The translations under genes were made by a program, and so were the position numbers. A DNA stretch of 64,000 nt. It comes from Marisa cornuarietis. Taxonomy: Eukaryota; Mollusca; Gastropoda; Architaenioglossa; Ampullariidae. Each line of letters opens with the position of its first letter. Within the stretch, counting starts at the first letter, position 1. Below the pieces are notes generated by a model, which ran no database searches, was not told the DNA's origin, and worked only from the letters and a program-made list of their open reading frames with translations. Below are positions 22,290-33,769 of this stretch, in pieces. Location of the stretch: contig SMMW01000077.1 in the NCBI GenBank assembly GCA_004794655.1, positions 1,240,001-1,304,000 on the forward strand, given 5' to 3'.

Positions 22290-22952
22290 TAATCTGGTCT
22301 TAACCACATTGCTCATCAGTTAGAGTTCACCTTAGTGAGTCTGGTCTTAACCTCATTGCTCATCAGTTAGAGTTCACCTTAGTGAGTCTGGTCTTAACCT
22401 CATTGCTCATCAGTTAGAGTTCACCTTAGTGAGTCTGGTCTTAACCTCATTGCTCATCAGTTAGAGTTCACCTTAGTGAGTCTGCTCTTAACCTCATTGC
22501 TCATCAGTTAGAGTTCACCTTAGTGAGTCTGGTCTTAACCTCATTGCTCATCAGTTAGAGTTCACCTTAGTGAGTCTGCTCTTAACCTCATTGCTCATCA
22601 GTTAGAGTTCACCTTAGTGAGTCTGGTCTTAACCTCATTGCTCATCAGTTAGAGTTCACCTTAGTGAGTCTGGTCTTAACCTCATTGCTCATCAGTTAGA
22701 GCTCACCTTAGTGAGTCTGGTCTTAACCTCATTGCTCATCAGTTCGAGGTCACCTTAGTGAGTCTGGTCTTAACCTCATTGCTCATCAGATAGAGTTCAC
22801 CTTAGTGAGTCTGGTCTTAACCTCATTGCTCATCAGATAGAGTTCACCTTAGTGAGTCTGGTCTTAACCTCATTGCTCATCAGATAGAGTTCACCTTAGT
22901 AAGTCTGGACTTAACCTCATTGCTCATCAGAGTTCACCTCAGTGAGTCTAGA
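22290..22952. repeat. 47-bp minisatellite, fourteen copies
   Basis: CTGGTCTTAACCTCATTGCT recurs 47 bases apart (22341, 22388 and on), followed by CATCAGTTAGAGTTCACC. Variants CTGCTCTT and CAGATAGAG are clustered by position, indicating local spread of single changes. Confidence 0.96.
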
Positions 22953-23117
22953 CTCACCCTCTTTGTCGTGACATGTGGAGGACAGTGACGACAGTAATTA
23001 AAACACCAGTCGAGTGCAAGTATCGGTGAAACTAGGTTGGTAACCGACTCTGGAAACGTATTGTAAACAAGTCTGTCACCAGCTGGCGCTGACTCTAGTC
23101 CTTATAAAGTCAGCGAA
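22953..23117. other. Short unique spacer
   Basis: About 165 bases of single-copy sequence; nothing identified. Confidence 0.5.
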
Positions 23118-23720
23118 TAGTATCATGTCATAGTGTCAGGCCTGGTGTTCAGTGTCATGTCATAGTGTCAGGCCTGGTGTTCAGTGTCATGTCATAATGT
23201 CAGGCCTGGTGTTCAGTGTCATGCCATAGTGTCAGGCCTTGTGTTCAGTGTCATGCCATAGTGTCAGCCCTGGTGTTCAGTGTCATGTCATAGTGTCAGG
23301 CCTGGTGTTCAGTGTCATGTCATAGTGTCAGCCCTGGTGTTCAGTGCCATGTCATAGTGTCAGGCCTGCGTTCAGCGTCATGTCATAGTGTCAGGCCTGG
23401 TGTTCAGCGTCATGTTATAGTGTCAGGCCTGGTGTTCAGCGTCATGGCATGGTGTCAGCCCTCGTATTCACTATATTGTTATTGTTTCAGCGCTTATGTT
23501 CAGTACCGTGTCACTGTCAGCACTGACAGTACATTGTCACTGTGTCCGTTCTTGTGTTCAGTGTCATGTCATTGTGTCAGTCCTTGTGTTCAGTGTCATG
23601 CCATTTGTGTCAGCTTTGATGTTCAGTGTCATGCCATTGTGTCAGCCGTGATGTTTAGTGTCATGTCATTGTCAGCCCTGGTGTTCAGTGTCATGTCACT
23701 GTGTGAGCTCTGGTGTTCCA
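23118..23720. repeat. 32-bp minisatellite
   Basis: Units of GTGTCATGTCATAGTGTCAG followed by GCCTGGTGTTCA. The array is regular to about 23460 and degenerate beyond. The 184-codon frame over its right part is a repeat translation. Confidence 0.92.
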
Positions 23721-24265
23721 TGTCTCCGCTGGTGCCAAGTTTCTTCCATTCACACGCCGTACGTTGGTGTCGTCAGCTCATTCACACAGGCGGTGAAAGT
23801 CTGGCAGGTGTGAAGTGTCTCCAGCTCCGTGCGTGTGAAGAGGCTGATGCCCTCAGGTGTGTCTGAAAATAGTGCCAGGAATGCCAAGTATTTGAAGAAG
23901 TTCACGGGGCCAGCTGCACACACAGAGGAAGAAGACAGGAAGGCGGTACTGTTCCTCTCTGATCACACATCATACACATGTACAGTTTAGTGCTGCCCTC
24001 TGGTGGCCGCTGCTTCACTCCTACACCAGCGCATTTGTCTTATTCTCGCCAGACTCCTCCGCTGAGAGTTGCGCAGAGAAAGTGGAGTCCACAGGTGTGT
24101 GTGTGTGTGTGTGTGCCATGGCGGCGACTTCAGTGGTGGACTTCTCTTTGTGCGATGACTACATCATCTACATGACTACACGAGATCCACGGTCTCACAC
24201 ACACGTATCAGTACCACCAACTGATAATGTCAGTAACTTCAGAGTGTGTGTGTGTGTGTGGCTCT
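23721..24265. other. Unique DNA, no gene recognised
   Basis: Single-copy sequence with GT runs near 24093 and 24244. An ATGGCGGCGACTTCAG start context at 24118 opens a 50-codon frame without a good donor, so it is not called. Confidence 0.45.
23993..24013 (-). promoter_or_regulatory. CTCF-like motif, candidate
   Basis: On the minus strand GGCCACCAGAGGGCAGCA is very close to the vertebrate CTCF consensus CCACCAGRGGGC. It lies in single-copy DNA. Function in this organism is inferred from motif similarity alone. Confidence 0.4.
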
Positions 24266-24930
24266 AAGGTGACTCACAGTCCCCACTCTAAGGCGACTCA
24301 CAGTCCCCACACTAAGTTGACTCACAATCCCCACTTTAAGGCGACTCACAGTCCCCACACTAAGTTGACTCACAATCCCCACTTTAAGGCGACTCACAGT
24401 CCCCACACTAAGGTGACTCACAGTCCCCACTCTAAGGCGACTCACAGTCCCCACTCTAAGGCGACTCACAGTCCCCACTCTAAGGCGACTCACAGTCCCC
24501 ACACTAAGTTGACTCACAATCCCCACTTTAAGGTGACTCACAGTCCCCACACTAAGGTGACTCACAGTCCCCACTCTAAGGCGACTCACAGTCCCCACGC
24601 TACAGTGTCTCACAGTACCCACTCTAAGATGGCTAACAATCCCCACTCTAAGGCGACTCACAGTCCCCACGCTACAGTGTCTCACAGTACCCACTCTACG
24701 GCGACTAACAGTCCCCACTCTAAGGCGACTAACAGTCCCCACTCTAAGGCGACTCACAGTCCCCACGCTACAGTGTCTCACAGTACCCACTCTAAGGCGA
24801 CTAACAGTCCCCACTCTAAGGCGACTAACAGTCCCCACTCTAAGGCGACTCACAGTCCCCACGCTACAGTGTCTCACAGTACCCACTCTAAGGCGACTAA
24901 CAGTCCCCACTTCACGGCGACTCGTCTCCA
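24266..24930. repeat. 24-bp minisatellite, about 27 copies
   Basis: Units of GACTCACAGTCCCCACTCTA followed by AGGC. Variants include CACACTAAGTT, CACTTTAAGGC and CACGCTACAGTGTCT. A four-unit block containing CACGCTACAGTGTCT recurs with changes three to four times from 24590 on. The unit equals eight codons, giving open frames of 259 codons (plus) and 230 (minus) that are not supported as proteins. Confidence 0.96.
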
Positions 24931-24955
24931 CTCTATGGCGTCTTCAGACACAATT

Positions 24956-25029
24956 ACGGAGAGAGAGAGAGAGAGGAAAGAGAGAGAGAAGGTGAGAGAG
25001 AGGTGAGAGAGAGAAGGGGGAGAGAGTGT
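24956..25029. repeat. (GA)n-rich microsatellite
   Basis: GAGAGAGAGAGAGAG with interruptions, followed by a short GT run at 25026-25033. Confidence 0.9.
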
Positions 25030-25182
25030 GTGTGTCCTAGTCGGCGGCCATGAAAGGGTCGGGACTAATTTCCTGCCAATCCTTGATCCTCCATCATAGA
25101 CCAGAGGAGGCCCTCCTCTAATTGTAAAAATCGATGGAGGATGTGAACAGGCGGAATATAATGGCCGACCCACCATCCAGTA

Positions 25183-25585
25183 CTGCACTCCGCTACACTC
25201 GGAGTAATGTTAGAGTTAGTAGTGCGCTCTGTTACACTCCGCGTAATGTTAGAGTTAGTAGTGCGCTCTGTTACACTCCGAGTAATGTTAGAGTTAGTAG
25301 TGCGCTGTGTTACACTCCGAGTAATGTTAGAGTTAGCGCTGCACTCCGCTGCACTCCGCGTAATGTTAGAGTTAGCACTGCACTGTGTTACACTTCGAGT
25401 AATGTTAGAGTAGTGCGCTCTGTTACACTCCGCATAATGTTAGAGTTAGCACTGCCCTCTGTTACATTCGGCGTAATGCTAGAGTTAGTAGTACACTCTG
25501 CTACACTCCGAGTAATGTTAGAGTTAGCACTGCACTGTTACACTCGGCGTGACGTCAGAGTTAGCACTGCACTGTTACTATGTGC
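25183..25585. repeat. 39-bp minisatellite, about ten copies
   Basis: Units contain ACACTCCGAGTAATGTTAGA followed by GTTAGTAGTGCGCTCTGTT. The second half varies between AGTAGTGCGCTC and AGCACTGCACTG. The unit equals 13 codons and leaves a 152-codon plus frame open. Confidence 0.95.
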
Positions 25586-25980
25586 TTGGTGACATCGTGT
25601 TGTCACGTTGTGGGTGTCGCTGATAAGAACAAGACAGTGTCAGGTGCTCAGACGTCCGTCTTACACTGCGCATGCGTCATAGTTCGATGTGTAACACAAT
25701 AAAAAGAATAATAAAAATCTTGTAGAAGATTCCGCAAATGTCGACACTAATGCGCGGCGTATAGTTGAGATCGTGCACGTGCACAGTATTAGGGGCTGTC
25801 GGGCACAGTTCCTTGGGGGGTGGGGGTGGGGGAGAAGGTAGCTGTGCCAAAGTCGAGCTCTAACTACGCGTGACGATGTCTGTAACTATGACGCATGCGC
25901 ATGATACAGGCGGATACAGGCAGACCACGTGACAGCCCTCAAGACTCGGAGGTGGCAACTTGTTGTCGTACATGTGTATA
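25586..25980. other. Unique DNA including one copy of a dispersed repeat
   Basis: Single-copy sequence with GC-rich patches. One copy of a short dispersed repeat lies at 25776-25812, listed separately. No gene is recognised. Confidence 0.5.
25776..25812 (+). repeat. Dispersed repeat, copy 1
   Basis: CACGTGCACAGTATTAGGGG then CTGTCGGGCACAGTTCC. A diverged copy with the same block order lies at 27385-27426. It is probably part of an interspersed element whose ends I cannot define. Confidence 0.6.
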
Positions 25981-26685
25981 GCGCATCACTGACATATTCC
26001 CTGCATACCACCGACATATTTCCCGCACACCACTGACATTCCCTACAAATCACGGACATATTCCCTGCACACCACTGACATATTCCACGCACACCACTGA
26101 CATATTCCCTACACATCACTGACATATTCCATGCACACCACTGACATATTTCTACACATCGCTGACATATTCCTTGCACACCACTGACATATTCCCCCGC
26201 ACACCACTGACATTTCATACACATCAATGACATATTCCCTGTACACCACTGACATATTCCCTGCACACCACCGACATATTTACTACACATCACTGACATA
26301 TCCCCTGCACACCACTGAATATTCCCCGCAAACCATATTTCCCGCACACCACTGACATATTTCCTGCACACCACTGACATATTCCCTGCATACCACCGAC
26401 ATGTTTCCCGCACACCACTGACATAGTCCCTACAAAGCACGTACATATTCCCTGCACACCACCGACATATTCCCTACACATCACTGACATATTCCATGTA
26501 CACCACTGACATATTTCCCGCACACCACTGACATATTCCCTACACACCGCTGACATATATTCCCTGCACAACCACTGACATTTCTTACACATCACTGACA
26601 TATTTCCTACACGTCACTGACATATTCCCTGCATACCACTGACATATTTTCTACACACCACTGACATATTCCCCCCTCACATCCC
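25981..26685. repeat. Degenerate 22-24 bp minisatellite
   Basis: About thirty copies built on CACTGACATATTCCCTGCAC and ACACATCACTGACATATTCC with frequent small length changes. Reverse-strand frames rich in Cys, Trp and Val (186 and 103 codons) are repeat translations. Confidence 0.93.
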
Positions 26686-27384
26686 TGTATTGTAGTGTCT
26701 GCCGCGGCCATTGATTTCCAGACGTTTGACAGGCAGCCTCTACCTGAGCTGACGGTCAGCTGACGCCCATCAGTCACGTGACTATGGTGGCAGTGCCACT
26801 GGGCGGCAGCCATTCTCAAAGTTTTGTTGCAGGGTTTGTCTGCAGTCGTCGTGGTGCTGGCAGCGCCGTGTGTTCTGTGCACGTTGCTTGGCTTTACTTG
26901 TTCATTCCACCTTCCTTCACACCTTCTTCCCTTCACAAAGCCGCCCTCCGTCAGTCGTCTGGCGCTGCTCCAAACTCTCGCGCATGCGTGAGACTCGTTT
27001 TATCTGACGCGCCTCCATCCCAAGATATTTTTTTGTATGCCACCTAATCTCCACTGCCAGCACATTCTCCTCCAAAAGAATGGCAGGTGATGTCAACTAG
27101 TCGCGGCACACGCTGTATCGGTGCTGGTGTGATAATGTTCCCACTGACATTTGGCAAAAACCATTTCCGCTGCTCTTGAAGACAGACACACCCGGCTACC
27201 GCCACCCCTTACACAAGGTGTACAGACTATTGTCAAAAGAACTACAAAACTTATTTCCAAATATCTTATCTGATTTGTTAACAATCTGCGAAGAACAGAG
27301 TCAACCGATACAACTTCTCTCTAAATATTACATTTAATTAACGGCTGCAGTAAATCATGTCCACCACTCGTGTCCACAACATCT

Positions 27385-27426
27385 CACGTGCACAATAATA
27401 TTAGGGGCTGTCGGGTGCAGCTTCCA
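27385..27426 (+). repeat. Dispersed repeat, copy 2
   Basis: CACGTGCACAATAATATTAG then GGGCTGTCGGGTGCAGCTTCC. It is homologous to 25776-25812 with substitutions and a small insertion. Confidence 0.6.
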
Positions 27427-27534
27427 CTGGAATGTTGGGAAGGTAATGTCAATATAATGATGCCACAGTCATGGAAAACAATGTTTGTCTTGACGAGCCT
27501 ACATTGATATTATCTGTGAAAGACATTAAGGCCG

Positions 27535-27547
27535 GTTACCTAGCGAC
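27535..27547 (+). promoter_or_regulatory. RFX X-box-like motif, candidate
   Basis: GTTACCTAGCGAC resembles the RFX X-box. AGGCCG precedes it at a similar distance to the AGGCCG before the related site at 17866, so the two may instead be fragments of one dispersed repeat. Confidence 0.28.
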
Positions 27548-28289
27548 GCTGTATTCTAATCCATTAGGAGATACTTACTGATGACAGTGGGGGGGGGGAG
27601 GGGAGACTATGTCTGCATGTGTAATGCTTGGGCGTTCTGTCCTCAGACCTTAGAAAAAGAAAAGGACAAGAACAAGAAGAAAAAAAAATCCACTGACCAA
27701 GGCCGGGCTCCCTTCACAGCCGCGGGCCCGGGTACACCAGACCCCCCCATCCCCCCCCTCTCGTCAGACCTGGTTTCAGGAATTCATTTGGCTTCTCAAG
27801 TGACTCCGCAGCCTTAGTGTGAAAGCGCAGAGTCTGGCACAGGTGGGGCACTGGAATGTCGTTGTCGCGATGACTGCTGGAGGTAGTAGGTGACGTCACT
27901 CGTTCAGCAACAAGTCTCTGCCGCCGGGTGGCCTCAAACGTTTATGGCGGTTCCAGGAATCAACCTACACCTTTGACTACAGTCTCTTGGCTGCTGCTTG
28001 CAGTTCGCGGGCGACATCGTTTCCTCTACCATCCTCTATCATCGTGCACGTGCTGGTGGAGGATGCGGTGACCTTTCACCCTGATGACATGACCCGTGGG
28101 AGGGAGGTGGGCTTTGAGCAGAATGGCGGTGATGGTGCGACACTAGTGTGCAGGACATGTAGGTTGTCAGCTCTGTCCTGCCATCCAGGTCCAAGAATGG
28201 AGTGAAGGGCTTGCACGTGGAAGACTGTCTCGACTAGTCTCTGATCTGTCCAGCAATCTGCTCCTCGAGCTACAGGGTGATCCTGACAT

Positions 28290-28309
28290 CCACCAGATGG
28301 CGCTGATGT
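28290..28309 (+). promoter_or_regulatory. CTCF-like motif, candidate
   Basis: CCACCAGATGGCGCTGATGT matches the CCACNAGRTGGCGCT-type CTCF core of vertebrates and flies. It lies in single-copy DNA. Motif evidence only. Confidence 0.38.
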
Positions 28310-30145
28310 ACACTGGCAAAGTCCATCAAGTGTCCATGTCTAGTTGTAGGTGCCTCCAGCTGGTGTTTACTTTGTTTGTGAGCACAGGCCATGTAGAGCA
28401 GCAGTCAGTTGTTGTTGGTTTGTGACTGTCAGCTCTCATGTGAAGACAAGATGGTGGACGGCCATAGTCACAGCAACAGGCGATGAAGTTGTCTTCGTCT
28501 TCAGCGTCCAACTCCAGGCTGTACTACTCACAACAGTGCAAAGAGATGAAACAAAAGCCGCTCCAAGCTTGAAAAAGAAAGTTTTGTTTGTAGTTTTTTA
28601 TGTAAAGTTTGAGCTGACAGCTGCTATACACAAAAAATGTTGAATTCTAAAAATAAAAGTGAGTGAAGAGCCATGTGCTTAAAATAGTGCGTGGTCACAA
28701 ATTAGCGGTGACAGCTACAAACGTTGACAAACCACCAAGTTTGAACACTACTGTAGCACGCGGCGAGAGTAGCATGTAGCACAAGTGTACCTGGGGGCTC
28801 AGTGGGTGTGTAATCTTCACACCAATGGACTGGCCGTCTGTACATCACTGGTCAGTGGTCCGGTGTGCGTGAGCTGACATCAGGCACCAGTAGTCTTCTG
28901 GCTGTGTAAGTGCACGTGTACTCAGTGTGCATGGCTGGATCGCATCCGCACACAAACCACCCCACAGTTAATTGCCCCCCAGGCTTGACGACCGCACAGC
29001 CAGCCATTAAAGTCTCGCCTGCCACCATACATGTCACCATACATGCTTTTGTACTCCAACCTGAGGCCCGCCAGCAATATGGCCGACACTCCCCCTCCCC
29101 CCCCCCGCTCTTCGCTCCTTTCTTTTCTTCGTTCGGCTCGAGTGCGCATGTCACAGAATAATGGATATGAACATGAAGAAACAGTTTTTCGAGAACAAGA
29201 GCAGTCCCGTTACCGTCGCCATCAGAGAACATGCTGACCCTGGCAACCTTCGTCCTGGGTCCATGGGAGAGGAGGGGGGAATCTTTAGTTGTCGATCGAG
29301 CAGCACGTGCAACAGTAGCTTGCATGTGAATGTATCAACTGGATCAGTCACCTGTAGAGACGAGACCACCTATATCCTTCTGTCAATTGTAAGTGGTGCG
29401 TGTAAGGGGTAGACCACCCCTTCTGTCACCTTTTACCTCCACACAGGGCTTATTACACGGCAAAAGTCAACTGATGTGGACACTCGGCAAACAGGGGAAT
29501 GGTTATAACATGATTATAACATGCTCTTCCTTTGACTTGGGACTGGGCGCTAAGTAACACACATTCTCACTGATACACAGGCGCGCGCAGCTTTTCCATT
29601 TGGAGGCGGAAATCCGTTTTTCTAAAAACAAAACATAACGAAAAGAAAAACAATAAAAATCACCCAACAAAAAAGAAGCAAATGCACGTGTCAGACATGA
29701 TGGACAGCAGAGCACACACCCAAGACTGTGGTTTTATGCATCCTACAGACGTAGTTTTTGCGACAAATGGCCAGCTTTACTTCACGTGCCGCGCAGAGCA
29801 GTGGGGAATATAACGAAATGTTACCTGAAGCACGTGTTGTGTTAGGAGCTTCACCTGCTGTGTGTAACACGACTGCAGATAGAGAGAGAGAGAGAGAGAG
29901 AGTTTTAGGTTTTATACCGATGAGCGAATAACAGTCCTTAGATCATGGGAAGTGAGATCGAGATGCCCACCTTGACGTCACACTCTGCTGACTGCACTTA
30001 CTAAGCCATTTGTTGCTGACGTCATTATCGAGACTTGGCGAGGACGTCCCATGTCGGCCCAGTAGTCCAGGGCTCATGTGCAGTCCGATCTGAGAGGATT
30101 CCATGACTAGCCAGGTGCGTGACCAGCCAGGCCTATGACTAGCCA

Positions 30146-30173
30146 AGTGTGTGTGTGTGTGTGTGAGACTAGC

Positions 30174-30215
<42 letters not shown>

Positions 30216-30298
30216 ACTAGCCAAGTGTGTGTGTGTGTGTGAGACTAGCCAAGTGTGTGTGTGTGTGTCACTAGCTAAGTGTGTGTGTGTGTGTGACT
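30146..30298. repeat. Compound (GT)n repeat with GACTAGCCAA spacer
   Basis: GT runs of different lengths are each separated by GAGACTAGCCAAGTG or a close variant, making a minisatellite of microsatellites with six to seven blocks. Confidence 0.95.
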
Positions 30299-31001
30299 AG
30301 CCAAGGTTGTGACCGTTCCAGGGGAGGAAGTGAGGCAGAAGGCGCTGAGCGAGCGGTCGGCACGTGCTGTTGGTTTGTTTTGACGTGCACCGCATGTTTG
30401 CACAGCGGCTCTAAGCTTTGTCTCTACCACCGCTACCTGTGGCCTCACCTGTCGTCGGCCAATCATTCAGTGCGCCGCACACCGGCAACAGGCTGCAACA
30501 ACAAACCTCCTCGGAAACACGTGGCGTGTCTGCCAGTCCCCCCCCCCCACCGAAACACTGGGTATTTACCATGACAACCTGATGCTGATGGGTAAGGAGT
30601 AGGGCTGCATGTCCTTGCTTTGACCTGGCAGGATTGTACACTGACACACATTGACACACATTGACACACATTCAATCGTCTGAAGTCTGTTTCGAGATTC
30701 ATGGCACGTGACATGGAAGTTACCTGACCTCCCTTAGAACAAGTGGCACAGCGCCGACCACACTGAGGCTCTACAGTCGCCACCACCTGCCACTGGGAAC
30801 AGAGACAGGACACAGTAGATGTCACACCACTCAGGAAGTGTGACAGGAATGACATCAAATATCTGGGGCATCTCGAAGAAAGAAAGACCCAATTCGAAAC
30901 AATCAGACTAGAGAAAGAAACAAGATTCCTTCGGCCACCACTAATTGTTAGTGCAAGTGTTTGTCCTCTTCTTACCCTTCTTGGTCGGTTTTATAATAAG
31001 A
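30299..31001. other. Unique DNA, no gene recognised
   Basis: Single-copy sequence with ATTGACACAC repeated near 30650 and a C run at 30539. Reverse-strand open frames of 86 and 131 codons show no domain. Confidence 0.5.
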
Positions 31002-31008
31002 TGTGAGT
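31002..31008. repeat. Target-site duplication, LINE 3' side
   Basis: TGTGAGT here and again at 33770-33776 bracket the old RTE-like copy precisely. The 7-bp length matches the duplication around the younger copy. Confidence 0.6.
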
Positions 31009-33263
31009 CAGTCACTCAGTCAGTCGTCCCTTGACTGGTACCTCTTGCTGGGGGTAGCACGTGTAGAAGAGGCAGGTGCTGTACAGGACCACCACTTTAC
31101 ACCTTCACGTTGGTGTCAGTTCTTCCTCTGGTCACCGAGACACCGACCACCCTCCTAGGTGCCTTAAAGGACAGTTTTCAACAAGGTGTTATTCTGGGTC
31201 ACATGACAAAACCAGACTAGCTTATGTCACTTGGCTGTTACAAGTAGAGGTTCCTGGTGTTTCAACAGTGATTCGTACAGTCGTTGGTTTTATTTTCAGT
31301 GTAGGGCATCCGGCGCAGCCTCCTCAGGCACTTTCTTCCCATACTCGTAAAGCAGGGTCGGTACTACCAGCGACTTGAACAGATTATACAGACTCCAGAT
31401 TATACTACCAGCGACTTGTACATATTGTACAGCGAGTGAATTATACAGATTGTACTACCAGGACTTGTACATATTGTACAGCGAGTGAATTATACAGATT
31501 GTACTACCAGGACTTGTATATATTGTACAGTGAGTGAATTATACAGATTGTACTACCAGGACTTGTACATATTGTACAGTGAGTGAATTATACAGATTGT
31601 ACTACCAGGACTTGTATATATTGTACAGTGAGTGAATTATACAGATTGTACTACCAGGACTTGTATATATTGTACAGTGAGTGAATTATACAGATTGTAC
31701 TACCAGGACTTGTATATATTGTACAGTGAGTGAATTATACAGATTGTACTACCAGGACTTGTACATATTGTACAGTGAGTCGATTATACAGATTGTACTA
31801 CCAGGACTTGTATATATTGTACAGTGAGTGAATTATACAGATTGTACTACCAGGACTTGTACATATTGTACAGTGAGTGAATTATACAGATTGTACTACC
31901 AGGACTTGTATATATTGTACAGTGAGTGAATTATACAGATTGTACTACCAGGACTTGTATATATTGTACAGTGAGTGAGTTATACAGATTGTACTACCAG
32001 GACTTGTATATATTGTACAGTGAGTGAATTATACAGATTGTACTACCAGGACTTGTATATATTGTACAGTGAGTGAGTTATACAGATTGTACTACCAGGA
32101 CTTGTATATATTGTACAGTGAGTGAATTATACAGATTGTACTACCAGGACTTGTATATATTGTACAGTGAGTGAGTTATACAGATTGTACTACCAGGACT
32201 TGTATATATTGTACAGTGAGTGAATTATACAGATTGTACTACCACAGACTTTTACATATTGTACAAATTGGAAGACTGTACAGATAGACCACGAGCGACT
32301 TGTACATTTTGTAAGACTGTACAAAGTGTATTACCAGAGACTTGTACAGATTGTACTCTGTAGTAAACCTGAAGTTATTGCTGCGCCACACCTTGTCTAG
32401 TTTAGTCGTTGCTGCTGTTGCTGTAGCGATCCTGGTGTGGATATCTGTGTGGAGCTGACATCATTGAGAGGCTGGCTCCCGAGTTCTGATCTATGTCGTC
32501 TGCAAAGCACAGGTTGAAAATGGGCCATGCACCAATGGACATGGAAGTGTGGTGGTTGTGAAGGGTTTGCATGATGTTCTGAAACATGTTGAAGAGCCAG
32601 TAAGATGAGATGGGACATGGACATCCTGGACTCGACTGTAGTATTCAAGTCAGCTCTGTTGCTACCAGTACTGCTGTTGTACAGGGACCAGGACTTGTTC
32701 CATGTTGAATTCCTTAGCTGAGAAAAGCCTTTTAAAAGGAAATGAAATTGTGATAGCGGTCCCGCTGATGCCCAAGATGCTTGTCTATATTATGGATGTG
32801 ACAGTTACAGACCTGATTAACTGTGCGCATGCGTGGTCTGATGCCAGTCTTTTCTCTCGCTAGCAGTTCCTCCACAGTGGTGCCGATGCGGTTCTGTACT
32901 ACTTTCAGCATGACTTTGCCTGGATGCTGATAAGGCTATATAGTTGTGTAGTTCTGGCATGTTTGCTGTTTTCTTGGTCTTGTTATTACTTGTGTCTCCG
33001 TCAATTCTTTAGGCCATTCTTTGCATTTTCAGTCTCTTTAGTACAAAGCAGTGAGGGTCTTTGTAGTTTCTTCCCAGTTCAGCTGGTGTGTCTTCAACAC
33101 CAGGCGATGTTCCTCCCTTCACACTGCCTCCAACTCTTTCCACCTCTTCTGTAGGTCTGGTTGATCTGCAGGCTTACTGGTCGGTCTGGTTGTTTTGTAT
33201 GATGTTAGTGTCTGTCTTCAGCTGGAAGTTGTACAGGTCTTTGCAATATTCAGTCCATCAGTT
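31009..33263 (-). pseudogene. Degenerate RTE-like LINE, 3' piece with reverse transcriptase relic
   Basis: Read on the minus strand from 33263, stops and frameshifts interrupt a translation that still follows RTE-type reverse transcriptase: WTEYCKDLYNFQLKTD near the start, VMLKVVQNRI, HQRDRYHNFI (motif A neighbourhood), then FNLCFADDID (motif C, catalytic Asp pair kept). TKLDKVWRSNNFRFTTEYNL follows. The coding trail is then broken by a 49-bp tandem array (31385-32330), resumes at FKSLVVPTLLYE near 31350, and ends with a (CTGA)n-like tail at 31005-31024. The younger copy at 46549-47711 shares the same order and the same 3' end. Many stops mean it is dead. RTE-clade assignment is from remembered family resemblance. 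Confidence 0.88.
31385..32330. repeat. 49-bp minisatellite grown inside the LINE
   Basis: About seventeen copies of ATTATACAGATTGTACTACC followed by AGGACTTGTATATATTGTAC and AGTGAGTGA. Copies differ mainly by TATAT or CATAT and GAATT or GAGTT. On the minus strand the segment TACAAGTCCTGGTAGTA encodes Tyr-Lys-Ser-Leu-Val-Val, the same codons found in the reverse transcriptase on both sides of the array. Copies at the high-coordinate edge (32250-32340) are diverged and grade into LINE sequence. Confidence 0.95.
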
Positions 33264-33768
33264 GAAGCTGAAGCTGAAAGTAAAGTTCCTCTCAAACATC
33301 CTGAATTCCCTTTCATTCGGAGAAGTTGTTACAGAGGGTCAGTAGGGGAGGTAAATTCCCCGCACTGAGGCTGGTGGACTGTGAGGTAGACACCCTCACT
33401 GGACACATCATCTACTGTCAATAGTCCAAGAAATTGTAGGGCGTCAAAGGAAGAAATATTCATGGGTCACGAATGACATCCTAGATCTCTGTGACCGAAG
33501 GAGGGCCTTACAAAGACAAAGAAAAAGCCCCAAAGCAGGTTCCATATACAAATAAGTGAGGTGTGCCATCAAGAAAAGGTTGAAGGAAACTGGCGAGAAC
33601 CAGATCGACACCCGATGCCGGACCATGGAGGAGGGAATGGTATGAGACGACAGTAAAGAGGTCACCAACTACTAAGGACCTTCACTAAGACAGGGGAACA
33701 CAAGGCCTCAGCTATCACAGAAGATAACGACCACCTTCTCACAGAAAGCACTAAGCTGATCAACTGAG
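33264..33768 (+). pseudogene. Inverted 5' piece of the same RTE-like LINE
   Basis: On the plus strand the degenerate translation gives GKFPALRLVDCEVDTLT, then VGRQRKKYSWVTNDILDLCD and RRRALQRQRKSPKAGS, ending with EDNDHLLTESTKLIN at 33767. These blocks belong just upstream of the WTEYCKDLYN block that starts the minus-strand piece at 33263, so the two pieces are consecutive parts of one element in opposite orientation. The breakpoint sequence CAACTGA is present at both broken ends. This is the arrangement produced by twin priming of a LINE insertion. Confidence 0.85.
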
Positions 33769-33769
33769 G

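Larger units (their letters stand above)
26686..30145. other. Long unique stretch, no gene recognised
   Basis: About 3.5 kb of mostly single-copy, moderately CpG-rich DNA. Short open frames occur on both strands, up to 157 codons on the minus strand at 28852-29325 and 83 on the plus at 29161-29412. None shows a recognisable domain. An X-box-like site, a CTCF-like site and the second copy of the dispersed repeat are listed separately. (GA)n lies at about 29881-29902. Confidence 0.45.

Noticed and set aside
24227..25006. 259-codon His/Ser/Thr-rich frame
   Set aside because: A 24-bp array is open in both orientations; nothing outside the repeat supports it.
28852..29325. 157-codon minus-strand frame as a gene
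   Set aside because: No domain, ordinary start context, and it overlaps antisense open frames; not distinguishable from chance in GC-richer DNA.
29161..29412. 83-codon plus frame with a GTAAGT near its end, as an exon
   Set aside because: The base before the donor is not consensus, the opposite strand is also open over the same interval, and the peptide has no recognisable domain.
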